Assembly: GCA_015039365.1 (NCBI GenBank)
Contig: WION01000444.1
Span: forward strand, 1-43,361
DNA: 43,361 bases
Origin: Amanita rubescens
Taxonomy: Eukaryota; Basidiomycota; Agaricomycetes; Agaricales; Amanitaceae
Reading direction: 5' to 3'
Shown: piece by piece, positions 10,414 to 21,209 of the stretch
Numbering within the stretch: the first letter of the stretch is position 1
Layout of the letters: each line of letters starts with the position of its first letter
Program-made: the position numbers and the translations under genes
The notes under the pieces: generated by a model
Told to the model about the DNA's origin: nothing
What the model saw: only the letters and a program-made list of their open reading frames with translations
The model's database searches: none

Positions 10414-11445
10414 CTACCATAGATACAACAGCATCCATACAATCCATGCGAGACCGAGCAGTTCGGTTGCCGGAACCGCTCCCGCTCCCGAAGCAGCATT
10501 CACAAGTGGCGCCGTCGTCCCAATGGTGGTATTGACGCAATTGAGGAGGGTTTGATCGATATTAGATGGGAGCGGCACGTTAGATGTAGCATTGGTCAAG
10601 TCTGCTGTGTTGTTATAGCCGTCCAACGTGAGGACAATGCTGCTTGCTCTGTAATATTGTATAGCCTGTTCAGGTTTCGGAAATGTGCTGGAGTCGTTGT
10701 ACGCCGTAGGGGTTATATTCGTAGTTTGAAGGTTTGATGAACACGGGCTGATGATTGTACTTATAAGATCGATGACCGTCTGGTTATCTGAAAGAATTCG
10801 GAACGTAGTGTTCATGGTCTTTGAAGAGAAAATGGAAATAAACAAGGGCCCTCCTGGTCGACTTGTATTCGTGGGCAATCCATACTGAATTTCAGTTAGT
10901 TCTACCTGGTTCTTTCCGCGTAAGAGGAATAGTTACATCGGTTGGGTAGAGGTAACCCGTGCCGTTCCCTGCCCAAATGACTGGCCAAAAGTAAAATGGG
11001 AATCCTCGTCCTGTGGTTCCAGGGCCGGTTATGTTCGGATATCCGCTTCCGTATTGACTGCACGACAACTCAAAGTCAGGATCGGAAGGTAATTGACAAC
11101 TTTAACTAACCTGTTGCCAAATATCAGCGCTCGCGTTCCGCCACCTGCGGTACGACCCGCAAATAGGTCCCCATTGGGTATAATGGCCGGGGCCCCACCA
11201 CCCTTTCCAGATATGACGGCTGGACTCGAACCCCCCTCCGAAGACGTGCTAACTTCAGAACCAGTAGGCGAAGGTGATGGAAGTAAAGGAGGGGGGAATG
11301 GAAAATCTGGTGGAAGCGGTGGTGGTGGTGGCGGTGGAAGCGATGGTGGAAACGGTAGTCCCAATTGCCTGATCGCAACACGAAAGCCTATATCATCATC
11401 TTCATCCGTGTCCCGAGTTATATTGAAAGCCTGCGGGACCAACAT
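10414..11445 (-). CDS. GP2, glycoprotein-like family member with Pro-rich linker
   Basis: Exons 11445-11111, 11057-10937 and 10884-10414 (introns 53 and 52 nt) give 308 residues. It starts MLVPQAFNITRDTDEDDD, keeps SEVSTSSEGG and FAGRTAGGGTR, has the 121 nt exon 2 with YGSGYPNITG and FPFYFWPV, and a sequon-rich exon 3 of 471 nt ending in a hydrophobic ELLGLAWIVWMLLYLW tail. That tail could be a GPI-anchor signal or tail anchor, but no signal peptide is visible. The linker is Pro-rich (PPPPPPPLPP) where the paralogues are Gly-rich; the Gly-rich frame is on the opposite strand here, consistent with a local inversion of about 11263-11365. The promoter is shortened. Confidence 0.72.
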
Positions 11446-11458
11446 TGGATCGTATGTC

Positions 11459-11469
11459 GCTTTTTATGG
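11459..11469 (-). promoter_or_regulatory. TATA-like box abnormally close to the GP2 start
   Basis: The minus strand reads CCATAAAAAGC as in GP1, GP3 and GP4, but only 13 bp separate it from the ATG, against 44-55 bp in those copies, because about 40 bp are missing. Confidence 0.5.
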
Positions 11470-11609
11470 GGTGTGGCGCCACCAAACATGCTGTGCCTGG
11501 GTGATATGTGAATTACATAACAATACTGCTGCTACCTAACCTTCACCCTCGCCTTCACTGCTACTGCTGTCACGAGCACCTCCCCGAGAAGCGCGTTTCA
11601 CGAGAAGTA

Positions 11610-12400
11610 GCCAAACGGCCCATTATTGATCCCTTTTATCTTGTGTCACTCGAATCATATCAGTATCTGTCTCTTCCTCGATTCACTATCCATCAGTCTA
11701 TCGATATTACCAAAGCAGACGGGACCTACCTGTAAGATAGATAAACCAACTTGTTGTACTCCCAGTGTTGTTCGTAGAGATAAGACGACCCTTCGAATTG
11801 GAGTCGGACTTCGGTCCAAAGGATGTAGTTTTGGTGCTGAATGAATTGGGTGTATAGTTTGTCAAGATGGCGTCTACGACCTTGGAAACGGTCAACATCA
11901 TCGACGCCGATGTCGAGGAACCTGACAAGAAAGATCCACCATTTCGCCTCTCTTTCCCCTTTCTGTTGTCTATCATCCCTGCCCTTGTCCTCGCCAGGCT
12001 TAGTCCTTTGTCGCTTTTGGGACGCAAATCTGTATCCCACTCATCCCCTCTTCCACCTGATTAGCTCAGTGTAGCCGACGCGCAGTCCGCATATCCGAAA
12101 AAGGGTACCGAAAACAGCTTACGACTAGCAGCGCTGAGACATGTCTTCTAGCCTCGGGTTGAAGTTCTCAGTCGCAGCTTGCCAGCACCATCGAACGGCG
12201 CTTGGCGAAACATTGAAAGCAAGTGCTGACTTTCATATCCGAGGGTCGGGAGCTTGGTGCGGATTCAAGCTGGGGAAGTCGTGGGGGTGTTTGAAGTTGG
12301 AGGCTAATGATTCTGTTTTGGATGAGTCTTGAAGATGTTTGACTTGGTATACAGTGCGGATGGGACGAGTGACTGGACGGATAAGGACTCAGGAGCCAGG
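11610..12400 (-). pseudogene. Decayed VPS39 copy 2
   Basis: Nearly identical to 8090-8880 and colinear with VPS39 from about 1560 to 2800, for example CCTTTTATCTTGTGTCACTC, ACTTGTTGTACTCCCAGTG and GGGGGTGTTTGAAGTTGGAG. The part matching VPS39 580-1450 is absent. Frame is broken in several places. It ends near the same VPS39 codon as copy 1. Confidence 0.68.
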
Positions 12401-12900
12401 GCCGCCTCTTCCCTTTCCGAGGCACTCACGGCTTCGGGTCACATACCTGTGACCGCCGCCAGTCGAGGCAAGTGCGAGCAACAGTCAACTGCCCTCCCAC
12501 CCTCAGGCCTCAGCAACTACCTATGCATCACCGGTACCCACCATGCACGTCCAGAAAACATTTTGTATAGTAATTGATAAACAAATGAACTGGGTTTTGT
12601 TGCAGGTCGGAGGTGCCGCCTCAATCAAGGCGTATTGGTTTACACGGGTGAGGGGCATAGGTGGTTCAGGGCATAAGTGGGAGGTAGCCAGAGGTCCAGG
12701 GCCCAAGGGGGAGGTAACAAAAGGTGAGCTGGAGTGAGTGGGGGTCCAGGGGCCAAGAGGGAGTGTGGTCGGAACTACCATCAGCGAACAAAGCTAGGAC
12801 AGTGCCGTTATGATCGCATTACTTGGTACTAGTCAACCTCTCGACCATAGGATTAGGCACGAAAGGCTGCTTCCGTATCAGACAATGTACGGCTCAAGCG
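12400..12900. other. Intergenic, no gene seen
   Basis: I see no coding signature. Positions 12640-12775 hold an imperfect purine-rich repetition of units like GGTCCAGGGCCCAAGGGGGA and GGGGTCCAGGGGCCAAGAGG. 12900-13109 is the conserved GP 3' flank. Confidence 0.35.
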
Positions 12901-13109
12901 CAATTTTTCGAAAGCAGTCCAGAATTCTGTTGGTCGTTCCCGCTTTGCAGCGAACTGCAGTTATTTTTTCCATTGACAAGAACTGAAGCGATAACATTAC
13001 ACATCATCTTACAACACGAGCAGCATACAATACACACGACGTTACAAACTAAACTTCCATAAGAGCACGTCGACATTGTGAAGACATCGAAACTCACAAG
13101 GATATTCGC

Positions 13110-14113
13110 CTACCATAGATACAACAGGATCCATACAATCCATGCGAGACCGACCAGTCCGGTTGCCGGAACCGCTCCCGCTCCCGAAGCAGCATTCACA
13201 AGTGGCGCCGTCGTCCCAATGGTGGTATTGACGCAATTGAGAAGGGTTTGATCGATATTAGATGGGAGCGGCACATTAGATGTAGCATTGGTCAAGTCTG
13301 CTGTGTTGTTATAGCCGTCCAACGTGAGGACGATGCTGCTTGCTCTGTAATATTGTATAGCTTGTTCAGGTTTTGGAAATGTGCTGGAGTCGCTGTACGC
13401 CGTAGCGGCTATATTAGTAGTTTGAAGGTTTGATGAACAAGGACTAGTGATTGTGCTTATAAGATCGATGACCGTCTGGTTGTCTGAAAGAATTCTGAAC
13501 GTGGTGTTCGTGGTATTTGAAGAGAAGATGGAAGTAAACAAAGCCCCTCCTGGTCGACTTGTATTCGTGGGTAAACCATACTGAATTTCATCAGTTAGTA
13601 CTACCTGATTCTTTCCGCGTAAAGGAATAGTTACATCGGTTGGGTAGAGGTAACCAGTGCCGTTCCCTGCCCAAACGACCGGCCAGAAGTAAAATGGGAA
13701 TCCTCGTCCTGCGGTTCCAGGGCCGGTTATGTTCGGATATCCGCTTCCGTATTGACTGTGCGACAGCTCAATGTCAGGATCAGAAGGTAATTGACGACTT
13801 GAACTAACCTGTTTCCAAATATCAGCGCTCGCGTTCCTCCACCTGCGGTACGACCCGCAAATAGGTCCCCATTGGGTATAATGACCGGGGTCCCACCACC
13901 AGTTCCAGATATGACGGCTGGACCCGTACCCCCCTCCGAAGACGTGCTAATTTCAGAACCAGAGTTACCACTGCTAGCACCACCTCCCCCACCGCTGCTT
14001 CCACCGGATCCTCCACCACCGCTTCCACCATATTGCCTGATCGCAACACGAAAGCCTAGATCATCATCTTCGTTCGTGCGCCGAGTTATGTCGAAAGCCT
14101 GTGGGTCCAACAT
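13110..14113 (-). CDS. GP3, glycoprotein-like family member
   Basis: Exons 14113-13809, 13755-13635 and 13580-13110 (introns 53 and 54 nt) give 298 residues, the second shortest copy. It starts MLDPQAFDITRRTNEDDD, has a short GGSGGGGSGG linker, SEISTSSEGG, FAGRTAGGGTR, the 121 nt middle exon, sequons such as NTS, NTT, NQT and NDS, EQAIQYYRASSIVLTLDGY and a hydrophobic C-terminus GLVGLAWIVWILLYLW. The promoter block with a TATA-like box at 14169-14179 is complete. This is the most typical copy, with all features of the family. Confidence 0.75.
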
Positions 14114-14600
14114 TGGATCGTAGGTACGCCCAGAAGTCAGAATGGAGTGGGAGAGACTTGTCGCCTGCGCTTTTTATGGGGTATGGCGCCACCAACACAT
14201 GGGGTCATAGCACCCGTACTTGCGAATGCTGTAAAGTTGGTGCCTAGGATGGACGTAGTGGGGTGATATGTTAATTACATAACTGTGACGTGTGACGCGG
14301 TCCGAGCAGTCGAGCACCGAGAATGATTCGAGAAGTACCTTTCCAACATAGAGGAAGCAGAAATGAAATGCCAACAGTTTTCAAACCGAGGAGTGACAGA
14401 TTATGAAAGATCGTTTCAAGCGATCTGTGGCCATATCCTTGAATCGTAAGAGATAATCCGTTCCTGGGTCAAAAGGCAAAGTAATCAGGATCGCGGCATT
14501 TGGAGATGTGGCAGCATTTAGTCCATGTCGTTTGCTTCGGGTCACAGGATCTTCTGAATCAGGGTGGTGGGTTTTCCAAGGCATCCCGAAATGCCGTCTC
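14114..14600 (-). repeat. GP upstream block, copy 3
   Basis: Positions 14114-14285 match the GP1 upstream block and 14330-14600 match 7225-7480. CCATAAAAAGC at 14169-14179 is the likely TATA box of GP3. No gene is seen here. Confidence 0.5.
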
Positions 14601-14740
14601 TTTTTCGATTCGCCATCCATCAGTCTATTAATATCTCCAACGCAAACGGAGACCTACTTGAAAGATAGATCAAGTAACTTGTTGTACTCCCAGTGTTGTT
14701 CGTAGGGATAAGACAGCCCTTCGAATTGGTAGGCACCACA
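14600..14740 (-). pseudogene. Short VPS39 fragment 3
   Basis: The sequence CGCCATCCATCAGTCTATTA, then AACTTGTTGTACTCCCAGTG and CCCTTCGAATTGG matches 8165-8285 and, more weakly, VPS39 1630-1770. It abuts the HUL5-like fragment, so the junction near 14740 is a rearrangement point. Confidence 0.6.
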
Positions 14741-14760
14741 AAGACGAACACGATGCTCAC

Positions 14761-15470
14761 GATTGCTCGAATTGCCTTGGATATTAATGAATATAGGCCG
14801 TTGTGGAAAAGGTATTCCGAAATTTGAGTGTCGTAGGGTTGCGTGAATTGTTTAGGTGATAATAGGGTGTTCAGTACGCGAAGGTGGTTAAGTGCATGAC
14901 TTGACCTGGCAAGTATCGTTAAGAGCGCAACGACGTGAATTCAAAACTCACTGTGGTGCATTTGCAATGGACCGTAACATGAACAGGCTTAGCTTTCGCA
15001 TAAGCACGAGCCAACTTTCAACTGGTCGATGCACGCCCGCCACTTGCACAAAGCACGTCAGAAAGCAACAATGGAGAACTAACAAGCGCACTTACCTGAT
15101 CCTGATGCTAATACCGCACGAGACCAGATAGCCAAAGCCTCTTCGTCGTTGTCAAGTGGCACGAGACACCTCATGCCATCGATCCCCAGCCACATCTGCC
15201 TCGAAGCGAGCCCTCAGCTCTTTCTTCAGTTGCCTTGTCTGGATGACACCCCTCCACCACTCCTGCAGCTTGCACGCACTGTCGTGACGTCGCTTCTGCT
15301 CCAGGCGCTCCAGGCGTTTCAGTCGAGCGCTATCGATGATGGTGGCGTGCGAGACGGCGGACGAGGTGCCTCCCAGATTTATTCCTCCTCTGCGAATAGC
15401 GGTATCCACTGCATGTTGAGAAGATCGTGGTGGTTCGAAGAAGGACAGCTCTCGGCAGTATACTCATTTG
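14761..15470 (-). pseudogene. Frameshifted N-terminal fragment of a HUL5/UBE3C-like HECT ligase
   Basis: UBE3C/Hul5 is a proteasome-associated HECT ubiquitin ligase. The minus strand shows its N-terminal landmarks: INLGGTSS, an IQ-type helix (KLQEWWRGVIQTR), KELRARFEADVAG, then GMRCLVPLDNDEEALAIWSR in the next frame. A second exon (14905-14761) codes for LRVLNTLLSPKQFTQ and FHNGLYSLISKAI. The frame changes inside GGGG near 15190-15195, where GGG would restore the family reading. No in-frame ATG precedes the first exon, and the frame there is closed by a TGA. The rest of the protein, including the HECT domain, is absent: the sequence changes to VPS39 fragment 3 at about 14740. The intron (14906-15095) keeps splice sites. 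A non-functional transposed fragment. Confidence 0.65.
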
Positions 15471-15595
15471 TCACGTGGAATGAGATCGCCTTACTAACCA
15501 GTTGAGACTACTAATGTCAACGCCATGTAACAAAAACGTACTGCGATAATGTCTAGTACGTCGTGCCTCACCCGCCGCCCTTCGCCTAACATTCC

Positions 15596-17105
15596 TTATC
15601 GATCGGCGGGAATCTTTATTTTTAACTTTCGTCGGATGACCGGGATTTCTCGGTTGACCCAATTTTTCCGCAGGGGTGCTGTTGGGAGTCGTCAGCTTGT
15701 CAAACGAGAAAGGACAATAAAATCGTTTACCTGTGGGTTTCACAGAGATGTACTTAAACCATGGATGTCGTACTACTTCTTCTATGCTCATTCGTTCCTC
15801 CGGACGATACTTAAGCATCATTTCCAATAAATCATTCAAAAGCACGATCTCCTCTTCTTCGAGCTGCGTCCCAGCAGGCTCAATCATGGGTCCGTAGTCG
15901 ACCGTCGGCGGCATGTCATCGACTCCGATCTCCTCCAGCTGCGCCCGAATGGGATGCATTTTATGTGGTGGCTTAAGTTCTCCATTTTCTTCAAAACACT
16001 CACGACGCCCCTTGAATGCGTTCCACCAAGCGTCCCACCAAGGATCTGGCAATTTACCAAACGTAAGAACGGTATCAAGTAATACCGAAGTATGAGAAGC
16101 CATGAACGGGCAGAAGAGTGGACGCCCAGCACGAATCTCAAAAATTGCCCATGCCAACCCCCAGATGTCAGAAGCGGTACTGACAATGTTGTCAAAGCGA
16201 GCTTCCGGGGAAAAGTAATGCATTGTTGTGCCCGCGTTATAACTATTTGGCGGGGCGTTTATGGCGAAAGATTGACCGAAGTCGATGACAACAATGTTTT
16301 CCTCTAAAAAGGATAGGAAAGAGCGAGCACCTGTGTCTACGGGCGCGACGAGCTCCCGGGGTGCTTGCGGCCCTAGAGGAGAGCCATCGAGAGCTCCGAT
16401 CTTTCCTGTCTTTAGCCCACCAAGCACTCTGTAGACTTCGCTGTCCGACCATCTGCGGGCCTGATCAGTAATCTGAAAAAGGATATTTCTTGGTGTCAGA
16501 TCTGAGGAGAAAAGTTGTTAAAAGTTAATAGATTTTGACGTGAATGTGGAATGTGAATCTGGTGACGAACCTCCGTGTACAAACCCTGTGAAATGCATGA
16601 ATTCCACTACGGTGGCAACTTGCTTTGCCACCTTCCTCGCCAGATCTCCGCGCAGCCGTTTGTTCCAACCCAAATTAGACATGGAAAGTAGACTCGGTCC
16701 AGCAAATTGAGAGATAATGCACAGATGCGTCCCGTTTGGCCCGTGCACTGTGAAATGGTCCATGACGGGCAGGATATTGTGACGAGCAGGATTATGAGAG
16801 GTGACGGCGACGGAGTAAAGCGCGGCGGGGACGACAATGTCTGCGATCTCGCCCTTCGGCCTAGAGGATTGAGCTGCAGAAAGAATCTTCAATGCGACCA
16901 AGGTGTCCGAGGCAGATGACTGTGGACGCTGGTCTCGTACCAGCCAGACGGTTGATGAGCCTCCATAACCCAATTTGTGCAATACTTTGTAGCGACCGTT
17001 GGCGAAAACATCACCGATCGACACCGGGTGAAGTCCTCCAGGTCTGTACAACTCGGCATCCTCTATTGAGTCGAGGTTGGAGAGCCTGTATCGTCTCTGA
17101 AACAT
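15596..17105 (-). CDS. SRPK-like serine/threonine protein kinase
   Basis: Exons 17105-16571, 16501-15731 and 15678-15596 (introns 69 and 52 nt, matching phases) give about 462 residues. N-lobe: YRPGGLHPVSIGDVF, the Gly-rich loop LGYGGSSTVWLV and the lysine motif VALKIL. Catalytic loop: FVHGDLTPRN (HGD instead of HRD, common in fungal SRPK-like kinases) split by intron 1. Then VIDFGQSF (DFG), a Y-F-S-P-E-A-R activation-segment end (APE-like), DIWGLAWAIFEI and an HPWFKY end. The family phosphorylates proteins, classically SR splicing factors; the substrate here is unknown. If intron 2 is kept, the frame runs on to 15471, adding a basic tail unlike the family; its GTAAAC/CAG ends, CTGAC branch site and 52 nt length favour splicing. 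It interrupts the GP array but its composition is not obviously foreign. Confidence 0.82.
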
Positions 17106-17766
17106 GATATGAAGACTTTTTGAGATTTGCTTCTGGGGCGCGCCTGGATTTCGAAGATGTCGTCTTAACGATATATCATTCCCATTATGTAAGTAGTGGG
17201 TTCAGTACTGGGAGCAATAGTGACAGTTTGGGTCATGCCAGAATAAGGTGTGACCACCCAGAAAAACGGTAGCATTACCAGAACGATACATCCGCAAGTT
17301 TGATCGAGACAACGGAAGATATCAAGACAGCCAAGCACAAGCCTTCCGTTTTCAGACCCTTCGTTTTCGATCACGACCAAGGACAAGTCAAGTTCCGGCC
17401 CACTTGTGATCGATTGATCGACGATCACTTCTCCTTTCTGTCGACTGTATCATGTATATTGTGCTCCTTTGTGTTTACTGTGGACCGAAAGGGGGAGATG
17501 TCGGCGAGACAATCGTGCAAAAGCCAAGGGCAATTTTCCAAGTCCAGAATTCTGTTGGTTCGTTCCCGCATCGCAGCGAAATGCAGATGCGTGCGAAACC
17601 CCACCCCAGAGATAAAGTTGTTTTTCCATTGACAAGAACTGAAGCGGTAGCGTTACACATCATCTTACAACACGGGTATCATACAATACACACGACGTTA
17701 CAAGCTAAAATTCCATAAGAGCATGTCGATATCGCGAAGATATTTAAACTCACAAGGTATATTCGC
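17106..17766. other. Intergenic: kinase upstream region and GP 3' flank
   Basis: 17106-17540 shows no convincing gene; a weak 87-codon minus-strand frame is not supported. 17540-17766 is the conserved GP 3' flank (CAGAATTCTGTTGGTTCGTT, TTTTTCCATTGACAAGAACT, CACACGACGTTACAA) leading to the GP4 stop. Confidence 0.4.
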
Positions 17767-18876
17767 CTACCATAGATACAACAGCATCCATACAATCCAT
17801 GCGAGACCGAACAGTCCGGTTGTCGGGGCCACTCCCGAACCTGGAGCAGCATTCACAAGTGGCGCCGTCGTCCCAATGGTGGTATTGACGCAATTGAGGA
17901 GGGTTTGATCGATATTAGATGGGAGCGGCACATTAGATGTTAAATTGGTCAAGTCAGCTGTGTTGTTATAACCGTCCAACGTGAGGACAATGCTGCTTGC
18001 TCTGTAATATTGTATGGCTTGTTCTGGTTTTGGAAATGTGCTTGAGTCGTTGTACGCCGTAGGGGTTATATTCGTAGTTTGAAGGTTTGATGAACAAGGA
18101 CTAGTGATTGTGCTTATAAGATCGATGACCGTCTGGTTGTCTGAAAGAATTCGGAACGTAGTGTTCGTGGTCTTTGAAGAGAAAATGGAAATAAACAAGG
18201 GCCCTCCTGGTCGACTTGTATTCGTGGGCAATCCATACTGAATTTCAGTTAGTTCTACCTGGTTCTTTCCGCGTAAGAGGAATAGTTACATCGGTTGGGT
18301 AGAGGTAACCCGTGCCGTTCCCTGCCCAAACGACTGGCCAGAAGTAAAATGGGAATCCTCGTCCAGCGGTTCCAGGGCTAGTTATGTTCGGATATCCACT
18401 TCCGTATTGACTGCGCGACAACTCAAAGTCAGGATCGGAGGGTAATTGTCGACTTGAACTAACCTGTTGCCAAATATCAGCGCTCGCGTTCCTCCACCTG
18501 CAGTACGACCCGCAAATGGTTCCCCATCGGGTATAATGGCCGAGGCCCCACCACCCCTTCCAGATATGACGGCTGGACTCGAACCTCCCTCCGAAGATGT
18601 GCTAACTTCAGAACCAGAGTCACCACTGCTGGTACTACCTTCTCCATCACCACTTCCACCATATCCTCCATCGATTCCAGCGCCGCCATCACCTATTCCG
18701 CCGACGTCACCGCCAACATCGCCGCCAACATCACCCCCTTCATCTCCACCACCTTCGCCTCCCTCTTGCCTGACCGTAACACGAAAGCCTATATCATCAT
18801 TTTCATGGTTGAGCTTGGGCAGCGGACAAGGCTTCTCCGTGCGTCGAGTTATGTTGAAAGCCTGCGGGACCAACAT
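17767..18876 (-). CDS. GP4, glycoprotein-like family member
   Basis: Exons 18876-18464, 18410-18290 and 18237-17767 (introns 53 and 52 nt) give 334 residues. The N-terminus MLVPQAFNITRR carries an insertion, EKPCPLPKLNHE, absent from GP1-GP3. The linker is long and Gly/Asp-rich with repeated GGDVGG units. SEVSTSSEGG, FAGRTAGGGTR, the 121 nt exon 2 and the sequon-rich exon 3 follow. The end, GLFGLAWIVWMLLYLW, is hydrophobic. The upstream block has lost about 12 bp; the TATA-like box is at 18921-18931. Intron 2 and the start of exon 3 (RPGGPLFISIFSSK) are shared with GP2, which suggests exchange between copies. Confidence 0.73.
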
Positions 18877-20581
18877 TGGATCGTGAAGTCAGAATGGAGT
18901 GGGAGAGATTTGTCGCCTGTGCTTTTTATGGGGTGTGGCGCCACCAACACATGGGAGTCATACTGCAGCTGTTACCCGTACTTGTGAATGCTGTAGAGTC
19001 GTGCCTAGTAGTATGGATGTAGTGGGGTGATATGTGAATTACATAACCAATATCGTAGCTGCTGTTCAACGTTTGCCTATGTTGATGCCATCCTTCATCC
19101 CTTCGTATCTTCCTGATTTACAAGATCGACTAGTGAAGTCGCAGAGTTAGACGATAGCTGGAGGAAAGGCGCGGTTTTACAGCTTAGATGAAGGGTCGCC
19201 TACGGAAGTAGTGGGTCAATTCACTCACATACGTGTACGGGAAAGGGTAACAATACCTTTGCAAGCTGCCTTTCCGTTCGCATCTCTTCGTGTGTACCTT
19301 TGGTTTCGCATGGATAGGGAGGTGGGTGCGGGTCGTGCACGGATTGAAGGCGATGCCGGTTACTATTGCAATGAGGAGATGGACGAAGAGTCGGTTATGA
19401 ACATACCGAACCAATGACAGCGAATCAGCCGGTCATGTGCTGTATGGAGTCGGGCCAAACCCCATTAATCGCCCCAAAATCAGCATTCCTATTTTCCTTT
19501 TCCTCAGTTCAACTAATCCAGCATAGTAACAGTGGCCCTCCTGATATCTGTACCACGGCCTGTCGATTTTCAGAGGACGAACAATTGTCTCGCTAGCGCC
19601 GTGGTTTCGGCTCTGAACGCCCCTCTCGTTATTGTCGGCGAATGACTACAAGGTGTCCTATCAAGCAAAGTGCGGATCATTCAGGCCATGCGGCGCAAGG
19701 GTGGAAAACGACGGAGTGGGCTGGTTAACGCTCCACCGGCCAACGGCATTCGCGATGAAAATCCAGTTTCCCCTGTCTTGACGTACGCCAGCGCGGGATT
19801 CCGAAACCATCCTGACGTCCCTCTTTCTTCCAATCGCGCCAAGTCGAAACTCGACGGTATGCACACGCCTTCGCCTTTTCGTGTCCAATCTGACCGCTCC
19901 GCCGACAGTGCCGAGTGTTCACCATATCCAACTACCTCCCGAGGCCCTTTGAACGCACGGTACTATGCTTGTCATCTAGAAACTCAGAGAAGCGCGCATT
20001 ACTAGCACTACGCCTATTGCATGTGTACGAAATGCGGAGTCAGAAAGGTTTTGAAATAAGGATTCCCACCTATCGCTGATATATGTATGAGGTACGATGT
20101 ACATAGAGATGGGCAAATGACCTCGAGTTCAACGCCGAGCCGCAACCACTCAAAAGCTGCTCGAACGTTGGCTTTAAATTATGTCATTCCCACTACGGAA
20201 CGACTCCAACTTAACCTCTACTGGTCTGGGACTCTTCACCTTTACAAATTTCAGGGATTCAAGGCCTCAGATCCCGCGTCAGATAATTGTTTCACTGGTC
20301 GTGTGCACACCGGGCTCTCATGATGTCCAAATTGCGATTGCAAACACCACTTATATAATATTTAACTCGCAAAATTCCTTCCAACGTCCTATGACTCCAA
20401 CTCATCCCAATCGCACTCTCAAAAAAAACCATATGCTCATCAGTACCTTATAGGCTTGCCCCTTGAAGAACAACTGTTTTAGCTGCTCAACACCTTGAAT
20501 AGTGTAACATCTTACGGTTGCCACATCGGGAATTCATCAGTATTGTTTTCAACTTTTGGGCATTTTATCCCCAAACATTTT
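18877..20581. other. Intergenic; GP4 upstream block, then no recognised gene
   Basis: 18877-19048 is the GP4 upstream block. 19050-20580 has several open frames of 60-110 codons on both strands that overlap one another and match nothing I know. GTTCAACGTTTGCCTAT at about 19065 is an inverted copy of a string at 7813-7830. I see nothing else to support a gene. Confidence 0.4.
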
Positions 20582-20953
20582 TTAATCTTTGTCATTATGC
20601 CTGAATGCCCCGCACTAAAGTCAATATTGAGCCGTCTCGAATTAGGCCAGAAAAAGTCGCAAGCCTTACTTGTTTGGAGTCGCTGCTTTCTGATTGCCTG
20701 AATGCCCCGCACTAAAGTCAATGTTGAGCCGTCTCGAATTAGGCCAGAAAAAGTTGCAAGCCTTACTTGTTGGCAGTGGTGCCAGTGGTGGCGGGAGTAG
20801 TGCTAAATCAAACGAACCAACATCAGCGCTGCTTTTTCTGTCAAAGAACAATAATGATGCGTACGTGTCGCCGGGTCCATTGACGGGAGCGGCGAGTGAA
20901 ATTTGAGCGAACAAGATCAGCGGAATGAGTGCGATCATGCTTAGTTTAACCAT
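20582..20953 (-). CDS. Possible small secreted protein with a duplicated intron
   Basis: The ATG at 20953 opens a clear signal peptide: basic MVK, a hydrophobic run (MIALIPLILFAQISLA) and an A-A-P cleavage region. The mature part begins APVNGPGDTYASLLFFD. Two nearly identical segments, 20698-20766 and 20601-20669, each start GTAAGG and end CATTCAG and are each 69 nt. If both are introns, exons are 20953-20767, 20697-20670 (28 nt) and 20600-20582, giving 77 residues. If neither is spliced, the protein is 95 residues and ends at 20666 with a KACNFFWPNSRR segment. A TATA-like AGTATAAAGCC lies about 110 bp upstream. No family recognised; the short secreted form suggests an effector-like or cell-surface protein, which is inference only. 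Confidence 0.45.
20598..20674. repeat. 77 bp direct repeat, unit 1
   Basis: Matches 20695-20771 with only two differences seen by eye; period 97 bp. Begins TGCCTGAATGCCCCGCACTA on the plus strand. Confidence 0.85.
20695..20771. repeat. 77 bp direct repeat, unit 2
   Basis: Second unit of the direct repeat at 20598-20674. It covers the proposed second intron (20698-20766) of the small secreted protein gene. Confidence 0.85.
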
Positions 20954-21209
20954 GGTGACGTTGTCGAGTTTGTGAATTAGAGAGAGGTGTTCTCAAGTGG
21001 CCAGCACGCTGAGAAGAAGTGGACTGCGCTGCAGTGTAGGCCGAAAAAATCTCATACGTATGGCTTTATACTATTAGCAGTATGTCGGAGTTCGCAGACG
21101 GATCAGGAAAAAGATGGTAACAGATGGTAACTTGACGACTTTCGAACCCGACCATCAAAGTTCAAACGATCAATTGATGACTTGAACTAACCTGCTGCCA
21201 AAGATCTCT

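Noticed and set aside
15471..15595. Longer C-terminus of the kinase by intron retention
   Set aside because: A 52 nt segment with GTAAAC, CTGAC and CAG fits the local intron type and splicing gives a plausible end at 15596.
19661..20005. Several overlapping open frames on both strands
   Set aside because: Composition is that of GC-rich noncoding sequence, the frames overlap each other and none shows a known motif.
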